64,000 nucleotides of DNA from Hemibagrus wyckioides (lineage: Eukaryota > Chordata > Actinopteri > Siluriformes > Bagridae), in contig NC_080719.1 in NCBI RefSeq assembly GCF_019097595.1, positions 13,572,001 through 13,636,000 on the forward strand. Reading direction: 5' to 3'. The notes under the pieces were generated by a model. The model was not told the origin of the DNA and ran no database searches. It saw only the letters and a list, made by a program, of their open reading frames with translations. The position numbers and the translations under genes are program-made. Of the stretch, positions 45,818 to 57,856 are shown piece by piece. The stretch's first letter is position 1. Each line of letters begins with the position of its first letter.

Positions 45818-48800
45818 GTAAGATGTAAGTAACTGTAGATATCCAGAGATTTTATTTGGCTTTTTGTCCCTTTTTTAACCCTAGCTGGGTTTGCAGAGAG
45901 TCAGCCAACTTTGGAGAGTGAGTGAACAAGGGCTGCAACCTTTCACCCTTTGACGCTAATCACTGCCAGGATAACAGGCAGTACTGTTATGTGCTGAAGG
46001 GATATGCTCATTTCTGAACAGGGGTAAATAAAATGATAAGCATTACCTTAGAAAATTTGACTTCTTAATAGCTATGTTAGTACTTGGGCTAAACTACAGC
46101 TCCAAAGTTCGCTACAAAAGTACTTGAGTCTTCTTTACCATGCAGAGATTAAAATTTAGATTTATGAAACCCTTTGTGAAAATCTCTCTGACTTCAAAGT
46201 TAAGACAACAATGTCTCAAAACAGTTTATCCATCTGGCACTGACAAAAGACCAACTCCAAACGAGTCTCGACTCATCCAGTACATGTCAACATTTGAATC
46301 CTAGCCTATCGATCCATCAGGCTTGTCCGGCTTTGAAGAAGTGCTGCATGAAACAGAGTGCAGTTTTCAGGCTTTATCTGAGCCTCAACACGCAGTAACA
46401 GTCTGAGCTTTCTGCTGTCATATACAGGATGAGTTAGTGTGCTTGAATCCAAACTTAATTGACAAAGTCCTCTTTCACTAAAACCAAGAGTTCAGGAGGC
46501 TGGACCAAACAGATTTAGAGCAAAAAAAAAAGAAAAAAAAAGTCAAATCCTCATTTCAAGCCCCGATGTGGCGAGAAAGACAAATCAAGGGTTTTTAATA
46601 CTAGACAAGGTGAAAGGCAAGGTAAAAAAGAGAAAACGCCACTTCTGGTACTTTTTAAACATTGCTTTTGGACAGGGTGTGAAGGAAGGAGTTGCGCCAG
46701 ACCAGTGTTTCGAAGGTGAGCACTATCTGCCATTTTGGTGAGACAGTCTGTCCAGCCCCAAAATGAAGAAGAGAAAAGCGAACAAAACTCGCAGCCCATA
46801 GTGCCACCTTGAAGCTGAGATTACACCTTGCTTCGGTGTTGACACCTGGAAGGTTCCGTTCCACCTGGGCAAAGGGGGTTGGTGGGCATTTCCAGCCACA
46901 GGAGGTTGCTCACATTAACTGAAATGCTAGACAGTCTCAGTGGAGGCTTAGAGGATTCGGCACCAGTAATGGAAGTTATTACTGGTACAAAGCCGCCGAA
47001 CATCTGTGGCCGGTTTATCTGATTATGGCAAATACAAGGCTGATAGAGTCCGGGACTGCATTACTTGTGAGATTTTAGACACACATTTTAGCCCACCAGA
47101 GAACAGGGTGTAATCTAGCTTTCTTTTCCATTTTCCACACCAAAATGCACAGCAAGACATGCGAGCACATGCGAGCACATGCAAGGCAAGGCATGCAGAA
47201 AGCAGAAGGGGGACTGAGCATGCATACACGTAGACATGCACATGCGATTTAGCAAAAAAACCCAAAACAAAACAAAAAAAAAAAAGGAAGAAAGAAATTC
47301 TAACATAACACGGTTTAGCACAGCGCAGTCTTCCAGCATCACTGAATAAGTGTGTATGTCTCTTTTTGTAATCCCCCAGAAATATTAAAACCATATATTG
47401 TTCTTTTATTACACTGAGCAGAACTGACAAATAATTTCAAAGCTATATTGGCAGGCACAAGGAGAGACGTATTCAAACTGGTAGAATTGTCATTCCTGTT
47501 CATTTCGCACAGTCTTTACTCCAGGGAGTTGAGCTCTGGTAAATCAAAGTTCAAAAGGACGTTACTATACATACTATGTTAACTAATTTCCCTGATAATT
47601 AAGTCTAGCAGTGGATTGACTTGCATGATTTTTGGGATAGAAAAGATTAAAGGAGCTACAGAAATTCAGCCATTGGCCACGCTGTTTTATTAGTGAGGCA
47701 ATCTTGCTAATTTAAAGCTTTGGTGTCACACAGGTGCCCCCTCATGTGTGCTAGCAGAGATCAGTTGTGGTGGGTATGACCAGATTTGACAAATAAAATC
47801 TTGCCAATAAATGCCAGGCCCTGGGAGTCGCAGTGCTACGCTTTCATTATTTATAGCTCTAACTCCTGCTAGGGGCCTGCGTGACGACTACGCTTCCCCC
47901 TTAACGCCGCCATGTCTTCCTCTGCGGATGAATTATTGAAGAGGCCATTTTGTTTCAGCACAGACATTACGTGCTGGTTTAGCACCACAGTTTAGTATGG
48001 GGGCAATTTGGCATGATTTTGCTTGAAAAATCCACCCTATGATCGTTTGATGCTTCTAGAAGGAGAACATGGCAAGGTTTGAGGTATCTGGTTTCCTTTT
48101 CTACCTATTTCTTCTCCTCACGTTGCTCTCTTAGACAGATAATGAATTCACGAATGCTGGTGCAAAAATAAAAAAATCTCAGGGCTAAACTTGCTAGATT
48201 CTGTAACTGGAGATGTAATACAGAATTGGACATGCTTCAGAAAGCAGCCTGATGAGCTACAGCCCAGCACATGTGGGCCATTATGTTCAGTGTGTAAATC
48301 TCGCAAAACTGATGGGTCAATGTGAATCGGAAACTCAATTTAACCAATGCAGACGCCAGTGGACCGAGTTGGAATTGGGCCCCAATTAAATTTGGCTGCT
48401 TCTCCATAGTATTTGACCAGGATTAGACTCAAATCAAAAAGAGAAAACAAAAAAAAAAACAAGCCAATAGATTTATGTTTGGGCCTAATTTAGGTGGCTT
48501 AATGAGGCAAATCATTTTCTGAAAAGCAATTCAGAAGTGTGCCGTCACCGAGGGGATCAAATGAATCATAAATCCTGGTTTGATTGAGCCGGGCTGAATG
48601 GAAAAGGACAAGTGGCAGTCAGTCAACAAAGCAGTCCCTGCTCGCACGCTGCCAGTTAGAAAAGCCAAGCTCCTGCTCTCTCTCCTGAGGGGACTGTCAG
48701 GAATTTAGAGATCATTATATTAGCTGCTGATATCTGATTTATCCACGTGTAGAAAATTCCACAAAAAGTAATAGCACCCAATCAGATTTTATTTGCCACA

Positions 48801-49374
48801 ATAGCTTTGTAGTGAGATGGCAGGAACACTGGCTGTAAACCTAAATCTTTCTTTTTTTGCAGTACGTCTATGTTGGAACTACAAACAGCTGCGTGTTATA
48901 ACGGACAAGTGCGCACAAAAATACATACCACATTTAACACGGAGAAAATTCCAACATAAAAGGAGTTAAAAATCGTACCAAACAAAGACAAAGGCACACA
49001 CACTACTATAAACATGTAATTAACTCCATAAGAGGCCACAGATGACTTAATTAGGGTAATATGTTTAGAAATAAAAAAAAAAAGGAAGTAAAGAGAAGTT
49101 CACAAGTTCACACAAACACACAAGAGCATGAAAAGAAACAGAGTGCCCACAAATATGTTCATTCTGGGCATGCGACGAGCAAAAGCTACATTCTCCCATC
49201 ATGCACGTATATTCCATATGCTTATTCCCATGACATCAAATGCAATAAAGCTTTATCTTGAGCAGAAGCAATACCAAAAGATGCATACACAAAAAGGCCC
49301 CACAATGCAAACTCAAATGTAAAGGTTTTTTTTTTTTTTTTTAAAAAGAGCCCGAACATTGCGGGTTTATATTA

Positions 49375-49407
<33 letters not shown>

Positions 49408-49589
49408 TGCAAACAAATAAAAATTTCCTTCAACTACTGAACTATTTAGCAGGTTTGAATATTTAGTTAATGCTCATTCAAACTGCTAATGAGCCTTGTG
49501 ATAAATAAATATATATAAAAAAAAGTTTCAAACAACGTTTTTCGCCTTTAATGTGGGTAAAAAAAGTAAAAAAGAAAAAACACACCAAC

Positions 49590-49601
49590 CTTCTCGAAGC
49601 T
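49590..49601 (-). CDS. ptprs: Microexon B between Ig2 and Ig3 (12 nt, ELRE)
   Basis: A 12-nt exon AGCTTCGAGAAG is bounded by atccctcag and a weak donor gttggt. With the flanking phase-1 exons it reads YVR-ELRE-VRRV. This is identical to the family's insert B (ELRE) in mammalian PTPRS and PTPRD. The insert lengthens the Ig2-Ig3 linker and is required for, or strongly alters, binding to Slitrk and other postsynaptic ligands (established for mammals). It is far too short for normal exon recognition. The weak donor, with T at +3, fits neuronal regulated inclusion, as known for SRRM4-dependent microexons. No clear UGC motif was tested here. Confidence 0.93.
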
Positions 49602-50542
49602 CTGAGGGATGTAAAGGGGTTGATGCAGAACACAATGACATGAGGAGAAGAGAAAAATAGGGGAAACACAGAGAGAGTAAAAAAGGCCACCTCAAGGCTT
49701 TAAGCTGCTGCATATCTCTGCTTTTGCTTTTTTCCCTTTTCGAAGTCTACAATCTTACAGCAGTGACACCCATTTTGTCACAATCTTGCCCGTTGCTTTT
49801 TGACCCAGAAGGACGCCGTTTCCCCTCAGTGCTCGCTACAAAGCACTTGGGGTTAATTTAAACACGTCATCACAGTAAAGAAAATCACAACGTCTTTTTT
49901 TTTTAGCCACCTAAAAAGCTCCCATGGTGGCCCATTTGTTAAAATTAGAGAAACAGAACGGAGAGAAAAGAAACAAAAACGGAACCAATGAAACGACAAC
50001 AAAAAAAACAAAAAAACAAAACAATAAATAAACTTGCTGCACAAAAAGCATGACTTTTATTAAATTTAGCAGCTACAATGAGAGTGAATTTAAATACACG
50101 TCTATTAGCAGTTCGTAATAAAATTGGATCGGTTTTGAAAATGGAAATCATCGAATTTCGTGGGTTAGCAGTGCAGTTTTGGAGTAGCTTTGCATTGTAG
50201 CTGTTAATTTCAAGTGCAGAACACTCTAGAAACCAAAACACATTTGATTACAGTCGAGATTAGAATCAAGCTTTGAAAATGAACGGAAGGAGACATGTGA
50301 TACTTTTTTTTTTTAGTGCGGTAGGTGTATCAGTGAAAATGAACACACTTCTTTTAAAAGCAGAATAATAGCTAGAACAGCAAAACAACACCTCAGACTT
50401 ATCAATGCTATCTAGCAGAAACCTGAATTATTGATCAGAAACAGTCTTACTCGAAGAATATTATGTAGAAAATATTATAAGCATCTTCTGTTATTGATGA
50501 AAGCAATTGGTTGGGAAAAAAAAAAGCAATGGTTGTTATAGC

Positions 50543-50698
50543 CAGCGGTTCTCAAAGCCGAGCCTGCTGACCTGCTCGTGTGGATGTGTTTCCTGCTCTA
50601 ACACACCTGATTCAGGTCATACAGTGAGAATGAAATAATCAGTTGAATGAGATGGATTAAAATAGTAAAAACAGCAACAATGGCACTGAGAACTGCTG
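50543..50698. mobile_element. hAT-like miniature element (156 bp)
   Basis: It starts cagcggttctcaaagcc and ends with the complement of cagcagttctcagtgcc, a typical hAT terminus (CAG-GGTTCTCA). The flanks gttatagc (50535-50542) and cttataac (50699-50706) agree at 6 of 8, as expected of an aged 8-bp target duplication. No coding capacity. Confidence 0.75.
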
Positions 50699-50920
50699 CT
50701 TATAACAATAACATCATATTTCATTACAGCATATTGTTTTTCTTGTTCCCTTCCTGGAAAGGGCATATGACTCTTTATTTTTTATACACGATTTATGAGT
50801 GCGGTCTGCAGTGTATATGAGTTGAATACTCATTCATAAACAAATTCATCCTCAATTGATTTTTTTTTTTTTTACCTTTTTATTTTGATTGCCTTGTCAG
50901 CCAATCAAAATTAGACTTAC

Positions 50921-50936
50921 CATCATCCACTTGTAC
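50921..50936 (-). other. Candidate recursive-splicing (poison) exon, 16 nt
   Basis: The minus strand shows ctattgagcttttcag, then 16 bases starting GTACAAG and ending GATGATG, then a consensus donor gtaagt. If the Ig2 exon (ending CGAG) is joined here, a new donor CGAG|GTACAA is created. This can be used to remove the 16 bases with the rest of the intron. If the 16 bases are kept, the frame reads G-T-S-G-stop, with TGA at 50925-50923. That combination (acceptor followed at once by a donor-like GT, a second donor downstream, and a stop on inclusion) is the known layout of vertebrate RS-exons. It could instead be a chance cryptic exon. Confidence 0.5.
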
Positions 50937-51178
50937 CTGAAAAGCTCAATAGAGAAAATACCAGCGGAGGACTTTATATGCTCATATATTCATTATGATT
51001 TTTTTTGTATAAACATTAATTTAGCATTCGAGCAAAAGTAACTGATTCTATTAGACAAAGCCCAGTTCAGTATTTCCTCTTACGGTCTAAAAGAACACGT
51101 CTGGAGTAGTTTAAGCCCACATTGATGCATAGTGACGGACTGGACGGAGAGGATCTCCGAGGCCAGGTTGCTCCCTAC

Positions 51179-51289
51179 CTCGCACATACAAGTTGGCAGG
51201 GGCTGAGTAGCGCACGCCTTCCACGTTTGTCGCTACACACTCGTACTTCCCCTGATCCGTCTCCTCAGTGTTTTCAATCTGCAAGGCCC
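51179..51289 (-). CDS. ptprs: Exon for C-terminal part of Ig2
   Basis: This 111-nt exon (phase 1 in, phase 1 out) reads [20 protein letters not shown], then [17 protein letters not shown]. It holds the Y-x-C motif around the second cysteine of the Ig2 disulphide and the last strand of the domain. It matches the same exon of mammalian PTPRS and PTPRD closely. The acceptor is ccctcttcccag and the donor is CGAG|gtaggg. About 30 bases upstream of the acceptor is a long pure CT tract on the transcribed strand, which lengthens the pyrimidine region. The next in-frame coding element is either microexon B (giving YVRELREVRRV) or, if that is skipped, the Ig3 exon (YVRVRRV). Confidence 0.95.
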
Positions 51290-51315
51290 CTGGGAAGAGG
51301 GCAACGCCCAAAGAG

Positions 51316-51318
<3 letters not shown>

Positions 51319-51364
<46 letters not shown>
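51319..51364. repeat. (GA)n microsatellite above the Ig2 acceptor
   Basis: Pure GA on the plus strand, so a CU tract in the pre-mRNA, 30 to 75 bases upstream of the acceptor at 51290. Confidence 0.97.
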
Positions 51365-51368
<4 letters not shown>

Positions 51369-54300
51369 GAGATGATGAGAAAAAAGAAACAATTTCCCAA
51401 ACCATGTGCTGTACAATCAACTGATGATTCATAAGAGCTCTGAGAGGGTTCTATAGAATAGGGATGATGTCTTATATTTATTTCAGAAATATTTCATTAG
51501 TAAAAGCTTCTATTTTTTGCTTACCCGGAAACCTAAGGCTGAAAAATATTCATTAATGTAATGTAACTGGAAAATTGGAAACATGGGGAGGTATATTTGT
51601 GTAGCTATATTCCTAATCCTCTTCTGATCAAGTTTTTGATGTAGCATGTTGTGTTTGCATCCTGAAAAGTCAGAATAAGCGTATGTTTTTGCTATGGGTT
51701 GCAGTGGTTTGTCTTTTGATCACAAGTTAAAATATTATTTGAATCTGATTAGCATCTATTCTCCCAAATAAGTTTAAATGACAAAAATGTGGGGCTAGCA
51801 GCTCAGTTTCTGCATTTTTGTGTCTAGTGCCTAGTAGAACTGATCACCAGATCACTTCTGGGCAGCAGATGGTGGGATTCAGAACAAGTAGCACCTGCTA
51901 TAGTTACAGTATCGAGATGCATCACACCACCATGAAGTGCATTATGGTGGTTCAAGCTACTTGTCCTTTTGGCAACGACAAATCAAAAGCTCTTGTATGC
52001 TCTTGAAATCGCCTGGTGTAATTTGTCCACTCTGTTTTTACACAAATTAGTCCATATGAATTCATAGCTACAAATGTCTACAAGACATTTCAACACCTTC
52101 ATTTTTCTTTGCTTGTATAACATCACTGACAGCTGGACACATCTGAAGCAGCACTACCTGTTCTATTCACTAACAGATCAGCACAATTATCTAGCAGAGC
52201 CTGTATCATCTGAGATAGAGACCAATGCCATCTTTCTCACCAAGAAAGCAAGACCAATTACACTCCCCAGGACTCTGGACCCACAGATGACTGTGTCACT
52301 GTCAGGGTTTCAAATTGCGTTCTCCCAAAGACAGGGTGACACCTCGAACAGCTGCGCCACTTGAGAGGCCCTAAAAATTAACTGGTGGAAATGTACTTTG
52401 GTGCACTACAATTACACTACATCTGGTGCCTCTGACAGTCTGTGAAGCTCGCTCTGTCAGACACTTCTGTGATCTCACCAGGAGCCCAGGCCATCAGAGA
52501 ACAGATTGTACAGTGTAAATCGGTGGTAAGCCCACATGTTTCGTAAGCTATAGTTAGTTTCTTAGCTAGCTGTAAAAATTTAGCATTTAACCCACACTAC
52601 TAAAATATAACATCTGTTCTAAGACCCAGAAGTACTCACTGATTAGTTCATAGGTATGTATGTTGTGACCCTGTGCCTGTGTCACCAGTGTCCATAGATG
52701 TCCATAGTCCGAGTATGTATGTACGTATGTACAGTATGCACCTGCATCTGTTTAGTCCTCCAAATATTTGTATCTGTATGTGATTGAACCCTGAAGCAGG
52801 CATGGCCCAAAATTTTAAACTTGAAACCCATATGTAGAAACAACAGCACTGGCTGCATAATATGTGAATTCTGGCTCAGACAGTTCCTTAACCTCAGCTT
52901 CATCACTTGAGTCTATATCTAGTCCATGAAATTAGAGACATTCTTTACTCACATCAATCACATATGCTATCATATCACAGGTTCAGCAGAGTTCCCTCAG
53001 CTGTCTCCATACAATATCTGAGATTGGATGTTTTCTCTCTAATTAGGTGAAATTGCTCAGGCAATTTGTCATTTCCACAATAGCAAGAAGTCAAGGTTTT
53101 TAGTTTTCTAAAGGGGTTCAACTTTGTTGTAGGGTTTTACATACACTTGAGAGCTGTCCAACAGGAAGAAACCAGCAGTAAATGTACAGATGAGAACCCC
53201 CCATCCCAAGACCAATTTTTACAGAAGAATGAAATGCTTATCTTTGCATATCCCATGACTGGAAAGAGGCCAGGGTCAGAGCACAGGGTCAGCCAGGGTA
53301 CAATGCTCTGGGTTCGGTTGAGGGTTAAAGGTCTGATTCAAACGCCAACAACCTGACAGTACTGGGAAGTGAACTTTCAACTTTTTGATTAACTGCCCTG
53401 AACCTTTACTGAACATTTTGATATGTGTCTGACATAAAAGACTATCTTATACTCTTAGGGGAAAAGGGGGTCCTTAAACATTTTATGGATTGTATTTTGA
53501 ACATGAACCGTTTCTGAAAAGGGAAGCATAGTTTGGGGTGCTAGAGTGTAGTTACAGGCTTGGTGAAGTATTGTCTTCTCTGACAGAGATCGACGTGACC
53601 ATGACATGAAGCACTTGCCAAGAACTTTGTTCTGTAAAATGTTCTGGCGTGTATGAGACCAAGAAGGCCTTGGAATCTTCCAGTGACTGTCATATTTGGA
53701 ATCTGTGTTTATTTTTTAAATATTTTGGCTGGATACAGAAGTCTCTTCCATCTGCAGGCTTGCCAGAGGGCAGTGCATGGTGACACAGATCAAACTGACC
53801 ATGAGATAGAGCAGATCAACATTTTTCTGCCATGCAATGTTGGTCCATTAAACCAGGAATGCCAGTTCATCCTCCCTACCTTTTATCTTCCAACCAGTTT
53901 CATCATCCTTTACTCAGAATACATGATATTTCTGTATAAACTCTGCCCTTTAATCAAGCACTATTTTAGCTATAAGCCAGATGGAGAGCTATATTTTGTC
54001 ACCTGGATCAATCGTTTCTGTCCTCATCTCATCTTCTACACCTGGATCCAGTCTGACCTCACCACTCGGACATGAAATTGGTGGCCAAATAAAGATCCTT
54101 TCCAGCCACATAGGGCTTTGTGCTAAAGCCCATGCTGTGTTCTTAGATGCCTATTTTCAGTCCTTCACACTCAAAAGCACAGGTGTCAATAACAGCCTTA
54201 TCCAAGTGGTGTTCCTACCACACCTCTAATCACTCAGATCCCATCAGGGAGGCCAGGCCAGAATAGCATACGACGTAACGGGAGCAGGTGGGCCTATAGA

Positions 54301-54990
54301 TGTGTGTGTGTGTGTAGGGATCGTTTGATGCACTCTGTGGGTAGCCTGGCTGTAGCAGGTGAAACTGGAGTGTGTTCTGAAGACTCCTCAGGTGATGTTA
54401 CACAGCCTGTTGTGTATACGGATGAATGCAGAAAACTCAGCCATGCTGCTAACTGCATTTTAATGTTACTTAACCAGGCTGTGATAATTAAAACAAGCCA
54501 TGGCTCTGCTTTCTTTCTCACAGGCTCTTTTTCACAAGGGCAATAAGTCTTGTGCTGCCCTCTCTGTGACCAGCCTCAAAGGGCTTTTAAGAACCGGGTC
54601 CACTTTTAATCAGCTAATGACTCTGTGGGAGAGCTGCTATAGATCGCTGGTGAGAAAACCTTCAGCGAAACAAGGGAGGTAAATAAATTAAAAGCTATTT
54701 AAATTCCAGCAGCAACTCAAGAGCATAAATTTTCTCTGTCTTTTTTGTTAATTGTCTGAACTGGGTTATTTTAGGTGACGGGCTTTATTAGACTTAGGAT
54801 CAGCTGATACGGCCATCCCTACTGACTTCATTATGGATTTGCCTGTGGTTTTTCTTCATTCAAAGCTGGGGTAGAAAAACTACACAGAGAATTCCTGAGT
54901 CAAGAAAGCCACAAAGATACTATTTTATTCTTTTTCAAACTGTTTTTGCCTTGTGTGATGGTTTATCATTAAAGCATGATGCTGCTAGGG

Positions 54991-55026
<36 letters not shown>

Positions 55027-56049
55027 CAAAGCTCATTAAGGTATCCTTGTGGCACATGTTTAGCTTATATCTTATCTTTTCTTTTACTCAGGCTGCTTAA
55101 TTTTTCACCAGCTTTTTGTGGAAACCCTTTGTTGTTGGACACAATGAATATGATTTGCATTCACACAATGTGCATGTTTTTTCTTGATATGGGACGTTAA
55201 GCTTCTTTCCCTCCTTCAACCAAAACATCTAATTTTCTCTTTTCAGCCATGCAGTCCCCGGCCAAGTGAAAAGTGGTGTCATTAAACGGTGTCGAGCGAG
55301 GGCATTTCTGACATGCTGCTATCCAAAACAAAATGCTTTTGATGTCGCATCTTTCAAAAGCACTGTTCTTAATTATTATTTGTTATGTATGAGCGTGACC
55401 ATTTTGAATTCCCAAAATTCCTGCTGCCTGTGGCTGATTCCAAGACTGTAGGGTAGCTGGCACAGCATGTTGTTTTCACTGAGAGAAAAAACAAAATACT
55501 GCAAGAAAATATATACAAAAAGGGGAAATTATCTCATGGTAGCCAGTGGAGCAAAGGCTTAAAGGATGCAATGTGATCAAAGACGTGTGACATTTCTTTA
55601 TGATAAACGTTCGTTCAGCAGAGTGCCCAGGCTTTGCCTGCGGAAAACAGAGAGGAAACGGTCCAAACAGGCCAGCCAGCATGAACCCTCCAGCTGAGAC
55701 CTATTACGACAAACAGAACCATAACAAAGATAATACAGGATTTGAGAGAAGAACATGGCATTACATATCCATGAACAAATGCTGCCACGGTGGAGGCACA
55801 CATTTGCAAGGACAATGGTCATCACGAAATTGGAGACATATCGAACCAGCCGTGAAATGAACAGCTTCTTGGTTATTAATCCTGGTTTTCCGTTTGGGTT
55901 AAAAATGTCTGGGTTTTACACGGGACCAAGGGAAACTGATAAAACTGCATGCTTAAATCTCTCGCTTCAAACCATAACGAGCTGGGGTTTTTCAGGGTTT
56001 CTTACTGTATGATACATTGTAGAGATAGTTTGGTACATGGTCTCACTTG

Positions 56050-56412
56050 ATCATGTGATCATTTACTCATTTTCAGTAACCACTTCATCATGGTTAGGGG
56101 CTGTGGTAGATCTGGAGCCTATTCCAAAAATACAGTGTGTAATGGAAAACAGGAAATGGGAGAATACCCTGTTGGTGACTCTAGTCCATCGCAGGAGGGC
56201 AATGCATACACACATTCACACTTAGGGGCAATTTTGCATAAGCAAAAATGAATTTTTTCATTTCAAAAACATGAATGCATGTTTTTAGGAAGTGGTTGGA
56301 AACTGGGGAACCCTGAGCAAACCCACACAGAGACCCACAGAGACATCAGGATTAAACCCTGGTTCTGTGAGGTGGCAACAATGCTTGACTGCACCACTGT
56401 GCTGCCGGTTTT
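56050..56412 (-). mobile_element. SINE-like dispersed fish repeat (degenerate)
   Basis: Tail-first on the plus strand: 'tcattttcagtaaccacttc', 'ggtagatctggagcctattc', 'gtccatcgcagga', 'cccacacagagacccacag', ending 'gcaccactgtgctgcc', the complement of the usual GGCAGCACGGTGG-type head. Confidence 0.65.
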
Positions 56413-56797
56413 GGCCAATTATATGATTTGTACATGTGTTATATGTTGTATTATTTACTGTCATATTCTTCTATTTCATGAAACCATTTATGTGCTGTAT
56501 TGCTGAGTCCAATGATCTTCAGAAAGGATTTTATAGGTTAGTCTTCATATTGTTAATAACCAAGATTGAGCATAGTTGTGGAGGTTAAAATTAATGCTAT
56601 ATAAAGTACTGCCATAAAATTGTCTTATGGAGTCATATGGGGTTATCCCGTATTGTGTATTTTTTATTTGACTCAGAAAAAAACAACAATTTGTAGGTGA
56701 AGCAGAAAAACAATGCTGGTGAACCTTGAGCAAACTAGTGATGCATGGGTAAAATGAACATGAAGCTCAAGAGTTGAGTTGAGATGTTCTGGAAATG

Positions 56798-56831
<34 letters not shown>

Positions 56832-56934
56832 CGGGGCAGTAGCGGAAAGGATGGCATACTTGATTAATTCCAATAACAGCTCAGAGCCAAAAGTAGCCAA
56901 CCTATATTGCTCACACACCCACAAGCGTCTTTAA

Positions 56935-56965
<31 letters not shown>

Positions 56966-57224
56966 GCACCTCTAGTCCTATTTGTGTTATTCAATTAGTG
57001 GGTGCTGGCAGGCTGTGATTGATTTGTTTTGCAGGATCGACTGCATGGATGATTTTTTTCTTGCATAGGTGGAACTGATTAGATGGAGAGAAAGACAGCC
57101 TGGAGAATTGCTCATCTGTCCTTGCTCTCAATTCTTGGTATCACTTTATTCATAAGCTTTACAGTCTTCTTGTTTTCTTTCAACTTCTCTCTCTCTATCT
57201 CTCTCTCTTTGTATATATGGGACA

Positions 57225-57335
57225 TGGTAGCTTAGTGTTTAGCAGGTTTGACTCATATAGCCAAGTTCTCTCCTTGCAACAATGGTTTCCTCCTGGTACT
57301 CCAGCTTTGTCCCCAGTGCAAAATCATGCGTCATA
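57225..57335 (+). mobile_element. SINE-like head fragment
   Basis: 'catggtagcttagtgtttag', 'caggtttgactcatatagcc', then 'ggtttcctcctggtactccag' follows the order of the usual fish SINE head and body. It is truncated. Confidence 0.55.
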
Positions 57336-57389
57336 AACTAATTGTCATTTCTAAATTGTCTAAAATTTGGCCACTTTAGCAATTTGTGC

Positions 57390-57670
57390 TTCAGTAGCTC
57401 TTCTGCAGGATCAACCCATGACCCTGTTGCTGGGTTCACTGGTTGTCCTTCCTTCGATCACTCTTTTAGGTACTGCATACAGCACTTTTTTAACACCTGC
57501 ATACCGAGAACCCCTCACAAGACCCTGTGTTTTGAACATGCTCTGACCCAGACATCATCAAAACTTGGCCACCTAGATCCGGCCTCTTGCCCATGATTCC
57601 TGCTTCTATCACATCAACTTTGAGTATTGACTTTTCATTTGCTACCTAATTTATCCCACCCCTTGACAGG
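57390..57670 (+). mobile_element. Fragment of a dispersed fish DNA-transposon repeat
   Basis: Contains 'taacacctgcataccgagaa', 'cccctcacaagaccctg', 'catgctctgacccag', 'tgattcctgcttctatcac' and 'ttatcccaccccttgacagg' in the order of a repeat I recognise as common in teleosts. The class is not certain. Confidence 0.5.
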
Positions 57671-57675
57671 TGACA

Positions 57676-57821
57676 TTGTGTGCATGTGTGTGTGTGTGTG
57701 TGTATGTCTGTGTGTGTGTGTGTGTGTGTCTGTGTGTACATGCTCAACAGTGCACCTTGAAGGCTTCCAACAAGTGGCCAAATGTGCACACACAACCACG
57801 CATCCACAATCAAGTAGGCAA

Positions 57822-57855
<34 letters not shown>
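57676..57855. repeat. (TG)n and (CA)n tracts in inverted arrangement
   Basis: TG repeats (57676-57738) and CA repeats (57826-57855) lie 87 bases apart on the same strand, so the transcript could pair with itself. Confidence 0.9.

Positions 57856-57856
<1 letters not shown>

Larger units (their letters stand above)
42249..49589 (-). other. Intron between microexon B and Ig3
   Basis: Contents: purine-rich stretches at 42280-42315 and 43130-43240, (GA)n at 43961-44023, a hAT-like miniature element at 44491-44629, a terminal-inverted-repeat element at 45266-45817, and T/TA runs at 49325-49409. No further exon is supported. Confidence 0.75.
49602..51178 (-). other. Intron between Ig2 and microexon B
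   Basis: It holds the candidate recursive exon (50921-50936), a hAT-like miniature element (50543-50698) and a T-run at 50862-50873. Confidence 0.75.

Noticed and set aside
46821..47003. Minus-strand frame FGGFVPVITSITGAESSKPP..., which looks somewhat protein-like
   Set aside because: No flanking acceptor-donor pair in frame and no match to a LAR-family exon at this place; not supported as an exon.
53653..54075. 140-codon open frame on the plus strand
   Set aside because: No family resemblance, no splice or promoter context, and it lies inside a ptprs intron; likely chance.
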